Part shown: positions 7,232 through 13,903 of the stretch, piece after piece
How positions within the stretch are numbered: the first letter of the stretch is position 1
Layout: every line of letters begins with the position of its first letter
From: Roseovarius sp.
Lineage (GTDB): Bacteria > Pseudomonadota > Alphaproteobacteria > Rhodobacterales > Rhodobacteraceae
NCBI GenBank assembly: GCA_021767845.1
Contig: JAASSQ010000016.1
Location: forward strand, 1 to 21,164
Length of the DNA: 21,164 nucleotides
Direction of reading: 5' to 3'
Notes under the pieces: generated by a model
Told to the model about the DNA's origin: nothing
The model's database searches: none
Seen by the model: the letters and a program-made list of their open reading frames with translations, nothing else
Made by a program: the position numbers and the translations under genes

Positions 7232-8425
7232 TCAGGTCAGCGCCTTGGCGATCCGCTCGGCCAGCCGGGTGGCCACCTCGGCTTTCGCCATGCGCGGCCA
7301 GTCCTCGGCCCCATCGGCGGTGATCAATGTAACGTCGTTTTCGGTCCCGCCCATGATTTCGGTCGCGTGGCTGACATCGTTCGCCACGATCCAGTCACAG
7401 CCCTTGCGCGCCCGCTTGGCGGTTGCGTTCTCGACCACGTCATCGGTTTCGGCGGCGAAGCCGACGACCAGGCCGGGCCGCCCGCTCCTTGCCCCGCTGA
7501 TCGTGGCCAGGATGTCGGGATTCTCGGCGAATGACAGCTTGGGCAGGCCGCCCTTGGTCTTTTTCAACTTGCGCTCGGCCGCGCCCTCGACGCGCCAATC
7601 GGCCACCGCCGCGGCGAATACCGCCGCATCCACGGGCAATGCGGCCTGCGCGGCCTCAAGCATCTCCTGCGCCGTCTCCACCCGCACGACCTGCACGCCT
7701 TCGGGGGGCGGCACATCCGCCGGGCCGGTGACGAACACCACCTCGGCCCCAAGCGCGGCCAAGGCCCTTGCCAGCGCCGTCCCCTGCGCACCCGAGGACC
7801 GGTTGGCGATATAGCGCACCGGGTCGATGGGCTCATGCGTCGGCCCCGAGGTCACCAGAACGCGCTTGCCCTGCAAGGGCCCGGCGCTCACGTCGCGCTC
7901 CACCGCCGCCACGATCTCCAACGGCTCGGCCATGCGGCCTGGCCCGAACTCGCCACACGCCATGTCGCCCTCGTCCGGCCCGACGAAGCCAATGCCATCG
8001 GCCCTGAGCGTCGCGATATTGCGCTGCGTCGCGGGGTGCTGCCACATTCGCACGTTCATCGCCGGCGCGATCAGAACCGGCGTGTCCGTGGCCAGAAGCA
8101 GGGTCGAGGCCAGGTCATCCGCCTGCCCGCCTGCCATCTTGGCCATCAGATCGGCGGTGGCCGGCGCCACGACGATAAGATCGGCGCTCCGGCTCAGTTC
8201 GATATGGCCCATCTCGGCCTCGTCGGTCAGATCGAAGAGATCGGAAAAGACCTTGCGACCGGCCAGCGCCGACACCGACAGCGGCGTGACGAACTGCGCC
8301 CCCGCACGGGTCAGAACCGGCGTAACCTCGGCGCCACGCTCGCGAAGGCGGCGGATCAGGTCCAACGCCTTGTAGGCCGCGATTCCGCCGCCGATAATGA
8401 GTAGAATGCGCTTGGATGCCAGCAT
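7232..8425 (-). CDS. coaBC: Bifunctional phosphopantothenoylcysteine decarboxylase/phosphopantothenate-cysteine ligase
   Basis: Catalyses two consecutive steps of coenzyme A synthesis: CoaB joins 4'-phosphopantothenate to cysteine, and CoaC, an FMN enzyme, decarboxylates the product. It has 397 residues, the standard length. The CoaC half (about 1-185) shows GGGIAAYKA (12-20), the catalytic His74 in GHIELSR, the PAMNVRMW substrate motif (121-128) and the reactive Cys157 in ACGEFGPGRM. The CoaB half begins at about 188 with RVLVTSGPTHEPIDPVRYI and NRSSG, and carries a Lys-rich KLKKTKGG loop. The start ATG 8425 has GGGGAT upstream. Likely first gene of the - strand run coaBC-dut-moeB-dcp; a separate promoter was not recognised in the 78 bases upstream. 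Confidence 0.96.
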   Translation of the reverse strand: MLASKRILLIIGGGIAAYKALDLIRRLRERGAEVTPVLTRAGAQFVTPLSVSALAGRKVFSDLFDLTDEAEMGHIELSRSADLIVVAPATADLMAKMAGGQADDLASTLLLATDTPVLIAPAMNVRMWQHPATQRNIATLRADGIGFVGPDEGDMACGEFGPGRMAEPLEIVAAVERDVSAGPLQGKRVLVTSGPTHEPIDPVRYIANRSSGAQGTALARALAALGAEVVFVTGPADVPPPEGVQVVRVETAQEMLEAAQAALPVDAAVFAAAVADWRVEGAAERKLKKTKGGLPKLSFAENPDILATISGARSGRPGLVVGFAAETDDVVENATAKRARKGCDWIVANDVSHATEIMGGTENDVTLITADGAEDWPRMAKAEVATRLAERIAKALT

Positions 8426-8481
8426 CGGCCGATCCCCGTCAAAACCGTGCCGACCCTAGGGCCTGCCCCTCTGACTGACAA

Positions 8482-8499
8482 GGGCGCACACGCGCGCCC
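8482..8499 (-). terminator. Possible terminator hairpin after chaN
   Basis: GGGCGC (8482-8487) and GCGCCC (8494-8499) can form a 6-bp GC stem with a 6-base loop, five bases beyond the chaN stop in the direction of transcription. Only TTGT follows on the - strand, so a strong U tract is lacking. It could end the rpoH-chaN message before coaBC. The rest of 8426-8503 shows nothing else I can support. Confidence 0.35.
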
Positions 8500-8503
8500 G
8501 GGA

Positions 8504-9277
8504 TCACTTCGCGAAGGCCGCGCAGGGATCGTCCCGTTCCACCGCCGGGGCCGAGATGACCTCGTCGAACCCACCCTCCAGCGGCGCGTCATCCTCGGTC
8601 TGGCCGATCACATGCACGTCGAGACCCGGTGCCGCGCGGGCAAGATAGGCGGGCACGCCCCAATCCTTGCGGGCATGGCCGTTGCCAGTGATGACGGCCA
8701 CCGGCCCCCCGCCCGTGTCGTCCATCGCCGCGACAACGGCACGGGCAAGTTCGGCATCGCGCAGCCGCTGAATTTGCACCATCCCCGGCAGCATCTCTTC
8801 GGGCAGCGCATCGCAATGCGCCTCCAGTTGCAAGGCTTCGCGCCGCTGCTGCTCGTCCTGCGGCAAAGGCTCGGTCAGCCCGTACTTGACGGCATCACCC
8901 GAAAACGCCTCGGCGATACCGGTTTCAAAGGCTGCCCGCGCCGCCTCCCGCGGCACCTGCGCCCCGTAGATGGCGGCCTCGGGCGCGGCGGTGAAAATCG
9001 GATGATACATCGCGAAATCCGGCCAACCGGAGCTTGCCCAGTCAAGCGCCTCGGCCAGCTCTGCCTGATCGTCGCGGTTGGCGGGCGTCACGGCCCCGGC
9101 CTGCGCCGGCGTCAGCATCTCGAACACGATGGCCGAGGGTGCGAATTCCGCCACCATGTCGGCCTGCACGCGGTGGTGCGCCGGGTTGTCATGGACCTCG
9201 CCCAAGATAAGGACATCCTGCGCCGCCGCGCCCGACGCGAGCCACACCAAAAAGAAGGCCGGGAAAAGCTGTCTCAT
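8504..9277 (-). CDS. ChaN-family (COG3016-type) exported protein
   Basis: 257 residues. The N-terminus MRQLFPAFFLVWLASGAAAQ is a Sec signal peptide with probable cleavage after Ala19. It has no lipobox Cys, so the product should be a soluble periplasmic protein, unlike ChaN lipoproteins. The mature protein begins with VLILGEVHDNPAHHRVQ, the signature of the ChaN family, and has FEML and ITGNGHARKDWGVPAYL blocks later. The Campylobacter homologue binds haem, and related domains resemble EreA/TIKI-type hydrolase folds; the activity here is not proven. Start ATG 9277 overlaps the rpoH stop in an ATGA junction, so it is probably co-transcribed and translationally coupled with this heat-shock/oxidative-stress sigma factor. 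A role in haem or iron handling under stress is inference. Confidence 0.82.
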   Translation of the reverse strand: MRQLFPAFFLVWLASGAAAQDVLILGEVHDNPAHHRVQADMVAEFAPSAIVFEMLTPAQAGAVTPANRDDQAELAEALDWASSGWPDFAMYHPIFTAAPEAAIYGAQVPREAARAAFETGIAEAFSGDAVKYGLTEPLPQDEQQRREALQLEAHCDALPEEMLPGMVQIQRLRDAELARAVVAAMDDTGGGPVAVITGNGHARKDWGVPAYLARAAPGLDVHVIGQTEDDAPLEGGFDEVISAPAVERDDPCAAFAK

Positions 9278-10152
9278 ACCAGCAGGTTGTGCACCTCGGT
9301 GCCGTGCCGTTCAAGATGCTTGCGCATCTTCTGGAAAGCAGCCGCTTCCAACTGCCGCACCCGCTCCTTCGACAGGTTCAGCTCCTCGCCAAGGCTTTCC
9401 AGCGTGCGGGGCGCATCGCGCAGCTTGCGTTCACGCACGATGAACCGCTCCCGGTCATTCAGCGTGCCCATTGCGTCGCCCAGCCAGTCACGCAGCGCCG
9501 ACAGGTCGTGATCCTGCTCCACCAACTCGTCACCGCGGGGGCCTTCATCCTCGATCGTGTCGATCCATTCGCGCCCCTCGTCCTCGACCGACTGGGTGGC
9601 GTTCAGCGAAAAATCGGTGCCCGAAAGCCGCCCCTCCATCATCTCGACATCGCGCAGCGGCACGCCCACCTCGTGCGCGATCATCTCGCGCAACTGATGG
9701 CCGTCCAATTCCTCGCCCTTGGCCATCGCCTCGCGCTCGATCCGCGCCTGGACGCGGCGCATGTTGAAAAACAGCGATTTCTGCGACGAGGTCGATCCCG
9801 TCCGCACCATCGACCAGTTGCGCATCACGTAATCCTGGATCGACGCCTTGATCCACCACACAGCATAGGTCGAAAATCGCACCCCACGATCCGGGTCGAA
9901 CTTGTCGGCGGCCTTCATCAGGCCCAGGCCCGCCTCCTGGATCAGATCGTTCATCGGCGCGCCGTAGCGTTTGAACTTCGCCGCCATCGAGATCGCCAGC
10001 CGCATATAAGCATTGATCAGGCGATGCAGCGCCGCTTCGTCGCGCTCATCGCGCCAGGCATAGGCAAGCTTCAACTCGGTTTCGGCGTCCAGCAACTCCG
10101 CAGACATCGCCTTGCGCGACATGCTGCTGCTTTGTGGTGCGTCCAGTGCCAT
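9274..10152 (-). CDS. rpoH: RNA polymerase sigma-32-type factor, RpoH-II branch
   Basis: A group 3 sigma factor that directs RNA polymerase to heat-shock and oxidative-stress promoters. It has 292 residues from the chosen start. Region 2 runs about 41-110, with DLIQEAGLGLMKAADKFDP and the 2.3/2.4 helix RFSTYAVWWIKASIQDYV. The RpoH box appears as QKSLFFNMRR (124-133). Region 4.2, the -35 binding helix-turn-helix, is SLGEELNLSKERVRQLE (253-269). The ASIQDYVMRNWSMVRTG wording fits the second alphaproteobacterial paralogue, RpoH-II, better than RpoH-I, by recall. ATG 10152 is chosen because AGGGAGG lies just upstream; the frame's further upstream ATG would place the predicted promoter at its own start. 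An RpoE-type promoter lies 58-87 bases upstream, matching the known RpoE control of rpoHII in Rhodobacter sphaeroides. Confidence 0.93.
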   Translation of the reverse strand: MALDAPQSSSMSRKAMSAELLDAETELKLAYAWRDERDEAALHRLINAYMRLAISMAAKFKRYGAPMNDLIQEAGLGLMKAADKFDPDRGVRFSTYAVWWIKASIQDYVMRNWSMVRTGSTSSQKSLFFNMRRVQARIEREAMAKGEELDGHQLREMIAHEVGVPLRDVEMMEGRLSGTDFSLNATQSVEDEGREWIDTIEDEGPRGDELVEQDHDLSALRDWLGDAMGTLNDRERFIVRERKLRDAPRTLESLGEELNLSKERVRQLEAAAFQKMRKHLERHGTEVHNLLV

Positions 10153-10209
10153 TATGGCCTCCCTGACCTGTCGGTCTATGTGGTTGTTCCTTTTGCCTTC
10201 ATGCATCCG

Positions 10210-10239
10210 GTGCTACGCAGGCAATCTCGAAGCGGATCA
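10210..10239 (-). promoter_or_regulatory. Predicted RpoE (ECF11-type) promoter of rpoH
   Basis: On the - strand TGATCC (10239-10234) is followed after exactly 18 bases by TAGCAC (10215-10210). The -35 matches the TGATCC element reported for the Rhodobacter RpoE-ChrR regulon; the -10 begins with the expected TA but is otherwise imperfect. Transcription would begin near 10203, giving a leader of about 50 bases before the AGGGAGG ribosome binding site. The rest of the 10153-10257 intergenic region must also hold the divergent cobU promoter, which I cannot identify. Confidence 0.65.
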
Positions 10240-10257
10240 AAAACGGGGCGAAAAATC

Positions 10258-10779
10258 ATGCTTCCTGGGCTTACCCTCATTCTGGGCGGCGCCGCGTCCG
10301 GCAAATCCGCCTTCGCCGAATCCCTCGTCGCGGGCACGGGGCGCAGGCCCGTCTATCTGGCCACCGCGCAAGCGCATGATGACGAGATGCGCATCAAGAT
10401 CGACCGGCACAAGGACCGGCGCGGAAACGGCTGGCACACGGTCGAGGCGCCGCTCGATCCGGGCCGCGCTCTGGCCGCGATGGGCGGCGATCAGGCGGTG
10501 CTCGTGGATTGCGCGACCATGTGGCTCAGCAACCAGATGCTGGCCGAAAACGACCTGCCGCAGGCCGAGGCCGAGCTTATGGCCGGGCTCGCGCTCTGCC
10601 CCGCCCCGGTGGTGATCGTCTCGAACGAGGTCGGCCTCTCCGTCGTGCCCGAAAACGCGCTGGCCCGCCGCTTCCGGCAGGCACAGGGCGAGTTGAACCA
10701 GAAACTGGCCGCCAAGGCCGGGCTGGTGGTCAATGTGATGGCCGGCCTGCCCCTGGCGCTCAAGGGCGAACTGCCATGA
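10258..10779 (+). CDS. cobU: Adenosylcobinamide kinase/adenosylcobinamide-phosphate guanylyltransferase
   Basis: Phosphorylates adenosylcobinamide and then attaches GMP to give adenosyl-GDP-cobinamide, preparing the nucleotide-loop assembly of vitamin B12 (CobP in the Pseudomonas denitrificans naming). It has 173 residues, as expected. The P-loop is GGAASGKS (10-17). VYLATAQAHDDEM and RIKIDRHKDRR follow; His51 is the candidate for the guanylylated histidine. DCATMWLSN, VSNEVGLSVVPE and RRFRQAQGELNQKLA are family blocks. The open frame continues far upstream, but the start is set at ATG 10258 because earlier codons are antisense to rpoH. The stop overlaps the next start in ATGA. Confidence 0.93.
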   Translation: MLPGLTLILGGAASGKSAFAESLVAGTGRRPVYLATAQAHDDEMRIKIDRHKDRRGNGWHTVEAPLDPGRALAAMGGDQAVLVDCATMWLSNQMLAENDLPQAEAELMAGLALCPAPVVIVSNEVGLSVVPENALARRFRQAQGELNQKLAAKAGLVVNVMAGLPLALKGELP

Positions 10780-11348
10780 CCCGCCTGTTCTGGGTCCGGC
10801 ACGGCCCCACCCACGCGAAAACCATGGTCGGCTGGTCCGACCTGCCCGCCGATCTCAGCGATACCGACAGGCTCGCGCGGCTGGCCCGGCACCTGCCCTC
10901 CGAGGCGCTCGTCGTCTCCTCCGACCTCTGCCGCGCCACCGCCACGGCCGACGCCATCGCCGGGCCGCGGCGGCGCCTTCCGCATGACCCGGACCTGCGC
11001 GAAATCAATTTCGGCGACTGGGAACTTCAGGGCTTCGACACCGCCCAGGACCAAGACGCCTTGCGCGCCTTCTGGGACCAGCCGGGCGACATCCGCGCGC
11101 CGGGCGGCGAAAGCTGGAACGACATCACCGCCCGCGTGAACCGCGCCGTCGCGCGCCTCGTGGCCGACCACCCCGGCCAAAACATCATCGTGGTGGCGCA
11201 TTTCGGCGCGATCCTGACCCAGGTGCAACGCGCCCTCGGCATCACCGCCTTCGAAAGCTTCGCCCACCGGATCGACAACCTCTCCGTCACCGAACTGCAC
11301 TGGCAACCCGGCCGCTGGCACGCCCACCGCATCAACCACCTGCCCTGA
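10776..11348 (+). CDS. Histidine phosphatase, CobC-like (probable alpha-ribazole-5'-phosphatase)
   Basis: 190 residues of the histidine phosphatase superfamily. The phosphorylated His9 lies in VRHGPTH (7-13), Arg53 in CRATATA, Glu76 in LREINFGDWE and the second His142 in VVAHFGAIL, so the catalytic set is complete. The superfamily is broad (phosphoglycerate mutases, SixA and others). The assignment to the cobalamin alpha-ribazole phosphatase step rests on size, the LREINFGDWE block and the 4-base ATGA overlap with cobU. Start ATG 10776. It is followed by a GC-rich palindromic repeat that may act as the transcript end. Confidence 0.78.
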   Translation: MTRLFWVRHGPTHAKTMVGWSDLPADLSDTDRLARLARHLPSEALVVSSDLCRATATADAIAGPRRRLPHDPDLREINFGDWELQGFDTAQDQDALRAFWDQPGDIRAPGGESWNDITARVNRAVARLVADHPGQNIIVVAHFGAILTQVQRALGITAFESFAHRIDNLSVTELHWQPGRWHAHRINHLP

Positions 11349-11353
11349 CCCGG

Positions 11354-11424
11354 CCCTTCTTCTGTTCCCAAATATCCCGGGGGAGTCGCGCCCCCTCGGG
11401 GGCGCGGCGGGGGCAGAGCCCCCA
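11354..11424. repeat. GC-rich palindromic repeat element (REP-like)
   Basis: It starts with CCCTTCTTCT and CAAATATCCC, resembling the element at 7201-7225, and continues into two adjacent hairpins. CGCGCCCCC (11387-11395) pairs with GGGGGCGCG (11398-11406), and GGGGGC (11409-11414) pairs with GCCCCC (11418-11423). It begins six bases after the cobC-like stop. No T tract follows on either side. It may work as a transcription end or mRNA-stabilising structure. I take it as one copy of a dispersed family, but only two partial copies are in view. Confidence 0.6.
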
Positions 11425-11439
11425 TCGCCCGACCCGGCG

Positions 11440-11486
11440 TTAATCCTTCCGTAACCATCGCCGCGCTATCGGTTAACCCTTGTTAA
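11440..11486 (+). promoter_or_regulatory. Possible CtrA binding sites upstream of comM
   Basis: TTAA-TCCTTCC-GTAACCAT at 11440-11458 fits the CtrA pattern TTAA-N7-TTAAC with one mismatch and continues with CCAT as in many CtrA half-sites. A second pair, TTAA-N6-TTAA (11473-11486), has a spacer one base short. They lie 17-63 bases before the comM start, in AT-rich islands that stand out from the GC-rich surroundings. CtrA control of competence-type DNA uptake genes is known in Rhodobacter capsulatus. The exact core promoter was not resolved. Confidence 0.4.
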
Positions 11487-11502
11487 GGTAAGGAACACCG
11501 CC

Positions 11503-13017
11503 ATGGTCGCGCGCGCCTACACGGTCGCCTTCGAAGGGGTCGAGGCAAAACAGGTCGAGGTGCAATGCGCCGTCTCGCCCGGCGTGCCGGCCTTCTCGCT
11601 TGTCGGCCTGCCCGACAAGGCCGTGTCCGAGGCGCGCGACCGCGTGCGCACCGCGCTCTCCTCAATGGCGATCGCCTTGCCCTCCAAGCGGATCACCATC
11701 AACCTCTCGCCCGCCGACATGCCCAAGGAAGGCAGCCATTTCGACCTGCCGATCGCGCTGGCCCTGCTGGCCGCGCTCGAGATCATTCCCGCCGACGCGG
11801 TCGAGGGGACCTGCTCGCTTGGCGAACTGTCGCTGGACGGCTCGCTCGTGCCAGTGATCGGTGCCCTGCCCGCCGCGATGGCCGCGGCCGAGGAAGACCG
11901 CACGCTGCTCTGCCCCAAGGGCTCGGGCGCCGAGGCCGCCTGGGTCGGCGCCGCGCAGGTGATCGGTGCCGCCAGCCTCGCGGATGTCGTGCGCCACTAT
12001 ACCGGCCAGTCGCCCCTGCCCCCGGCCGAGCCGGGCGAGGTGCTGGCCGACCGCTCGGGCCGCGACCTGCGCGATGTCAAGGGACAGGAACGCGCCAAGC
12101 GCGCGCTCGAGGTCGCGGCCGCCGGGCGCCATCACCTGATGATGGTGGGCACGCCCGGCTCGGGAAAGTCGATGCTGGCCGCGCGCCTGCCGGGCATCCT
12201 GCCGCCATTGACCGCGGCCGAGGCGCTGGAAACCTCGATGATCCATTCGCTGTCCGGGCTGCTGGACGAGGGCGGCATCAGCCGCAGCCGCCCGTTCCGC
12301 GAACCGCACCACACCGCCTCGATGGCCGCCATCGTCGGTGGCGGGCGGCGCGCCTCGCCGGGTGAAATCAGCCTCGCGCATAACGGCGTGCTCTTCATGG
12401 ACGAATTCCCCGAGTTTCCGCGCACCGTGCTCGAAACCCTGCGCCAGCCGATCGAGACCGGCGAGGTCATGGTCGCCCGCGCCAATGCGCATGTGAAATA
12501 CCCCTGCCGCTTCATGCTGGTCGCGGCAGCGAACCCCTGCAAATGCGGCTACCTCTCGGACCCCGCACGCGCCTGCACCCGCGCCCCCGTCTGCGGTGAG
12601 GACTACATGGGCCGCATCTCGGGCCCGCTGATGGACCGCTTCGATCTGCGCATCGAGGTGCCGCCCGTCGCCTTCACCGATCTCGACCTGCCCGCCTCGG
12701 GCGACGGCTCCGCCACGGTCGCCGCGCGGGTGGCCGACGCCCGCGCGGCTCAGGCCGAGCGGTTCCGGGATCATCCGGCCATTCACCTCAACGCCGATGC
12801 CGAAGGGGAAATCCTGGAGAAAACCGCGGCCCCGGACGCGGCGGGCCGCGACCTCATCACCCGCGCGGCCGAGAAATTCGGCCTATCCGCGCGGGGCTAT
12901 CACCGTGTCTTGCGCGTGGCGCGCACCATTGCCGATCTCGACGGCTCCACCGCCGTGCACCGCCCGCACGTGGCCGAAGCGGTCAGCTATCGCCTTGCGG
13001 GCGCGTCCGCGCCGTGA
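11503..13017 (+). CDS. comM: YifB/ComM-family Mg-chelatase-like AAA+ ATPase
   Basis: 504 residues, full family length. The N-terminal S5/Lon-like domain (about 1-165) contains GLPDKAVSEARDRVRTAL and NLSPADMPKEGSHFDLP. The AAA+ core has Walker A GTPGSGKS (216-223) and Walker B LFMDE (297-301), followed by PCKCGY and further cysteines (CTRAPVC) of the zinc-ribbon-like insert and MDRFDLRIEV. ComM is a hexameric helicase that drives branch migration of incoming DNA in natural transformation. In Rhodobacterales it would fit uptake of gene transfer agent DNA. Start ATG 11503, with GTAAGGAA upstream. The last 35 bases overlap the 3' end of the hydrolase gene on the other strand. Confidence 0.95.
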   Translation: MVARAYTVAFEGVEAKQVEVQCAVSPGVPAFSLVGLPDKAVSEARDRVRTALSSMAIALPSKRITINLSPADMPKEGSHFDLPIALALLAALEIIPADAVEGTCSLGELSLDGSLVPVIGALPAAMAAAEEDRTLLCPKGSGAEAAWVGAAQVIGAASLADVVRHYTGQSPLPPAEPGEVLADRSGRDLRDVKGQERAKRALEVAAAGRHHLMMVGTPGSGKSMLAARLPGILPPLTAAEALETSMIHSLSGLLDEGGISRSRPFREPHHTASMAAIVGGGRRASPGEISLAHNGVLFMDEFPEFPRTVLETLRQPIETGEVMVARANAHVKYPCRFMLVAAANPCKCGYLSDPARACTRAPVCGEDYMGRISGPLMDRFDLRIEVPPVAFTDLDLPASGDGSATVAARVADARAAQAERFRDHPAIHLNADAEGEILEKTAAPDAAGRDLITRAAEKFGLSARGYHRVLRVARTIADLDGSTAVHRPHVAEAVSYRLAGASAP

Positions 13018-13903
13018 TCCAGCCTGCCAGATCGTCCAGCGTGCGGCCGGCTTCCGGCAGAAGCGGGCCAAAGATCGGCCAGACATGCGGCAGATCGTGT
13101 TCGATCCTTTCGGTCACCTCCACCCCCTCGGCACGCAGCTTGTCGGCCATGCGCCGCGTGTCATCCAGCAGGATTTCGGTATCCCCCGCCGCCAGCCATA
13201 CCCGTGGCGCGCCGCGGAACCCTCCGAACAGGGGCGAGGCGCGCGGATCGCGCGGGCTGGCGCCCTGCAGGTAAAGCGCGGCCAATTCCCGGGCCCGCGC
13301 CGCCGGCAGCATGGCATCGGCCTTGCGGTTGTCCGCGAAACTGGTGCCGGAAAAACTCATGTCCGTGAGCGGCGAAAAGCAGAAAACGCCAAGCGGAGGG
13401 CGCAGCCCGTGTTTCAGGATTTCCCCCAGCAGGGCCAGCGCCAGCCCACCGCCCGCGCTATCGCCCCCCAGGATCAGGCGCCGTTCGCCCGACAGCTCGA
13501 TGTAAGCGGCCAAGGCATCCTCCAGCGCGGCGGGAAAGGGATGCTCGGGCGCCAGCCGGTAATCCGGCAGGCAGACGGGCCATCCCGTGCGCGCCGAGAT
13601 CCGCGCCGCCAGCCCCCGATGCGTCCGGGGCGAACCCATCACGTAGCCGCCGCCGTGCAGATACAGGATTGCCGGGCCGTCCTGCGCCGCCCTGTCCTGC
13701 GCCACCCCCGGCCCGAGCGCCCATGTCACCGGAACGCCATCCAGCACCTCGCGGCTGAACGCGCTTTTGCGCGGCGGCCGCAACCACAGCCGCGCCTTGC
13801 GCTCGAACTGGCCGCGCAGCAACTCCGGGTTCTCGACCCGCGCCAGGTACCGTTTCTCGAACGCGCGCAGCGTCAGGTTCAACAGGCGGCGCCGCAGGCT
13901 CAC
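12983..13903 (-). CDS. Alpha/beta hydrolase, hormone-sensitive-lipase-like esterase
   Basis: 306 residues. The oxyanion motif HGGG (83-86) in ILYLHGGGYVMGSP, the nucleophile Ser149 in GGDSAGGG and the C-terminal His273 in HDLPHVWPIF define an HSL/bacterial type IV esterase. The acid is one of Asp241, Glu243 or Asp247 in AGDTEILLDD; by analogy Glu243 or Asp247 is most likely. YRLAPEHPFPAALED is a further family block. Substrate unknown. The start is GTG 13903; its GTGA overlaps the gshB stop, pointing to coupled translation. The 3' end runs 35 bases into comM, tail to tail. Some homologues detoxify or de-esterify small acyl compounds, but a link to glutathione is only suggested by position. 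Confidence 0.85.
   Translation of the reverse strand: MSLRRRLLNLTLRAFEKRYLARVENPELLRGQFERKARLWLRPPRKSAFSREVLDGVPVTWALGPGVAQDRAAQDGPAILYLHGGGYVMGSPRTHRGLAARISARTGWPVCLPDYRLAPEHPFPAALEDALAAYIELSGERRLILGGDSAGGGLALALLGEILKHGLRPPLGVFCFSPLTDMSFSGTSFADNRKADAMLPAARARELAALYLQGASPRDPRASPLFGGFRGAPRVWLAAGDTEILLDDTRRMADKLRAEGVEVTERIEHDLPHVWPIFGPLLPEAGRTLDDLAGWITARTRPQGDS

Noticed and set aside
9289..10257. Upstream extension of the cobU frame across rpoH
   Set aside because: It is antisense to rpoH; the protein family begins at the P-loop region just after ATG 10258.
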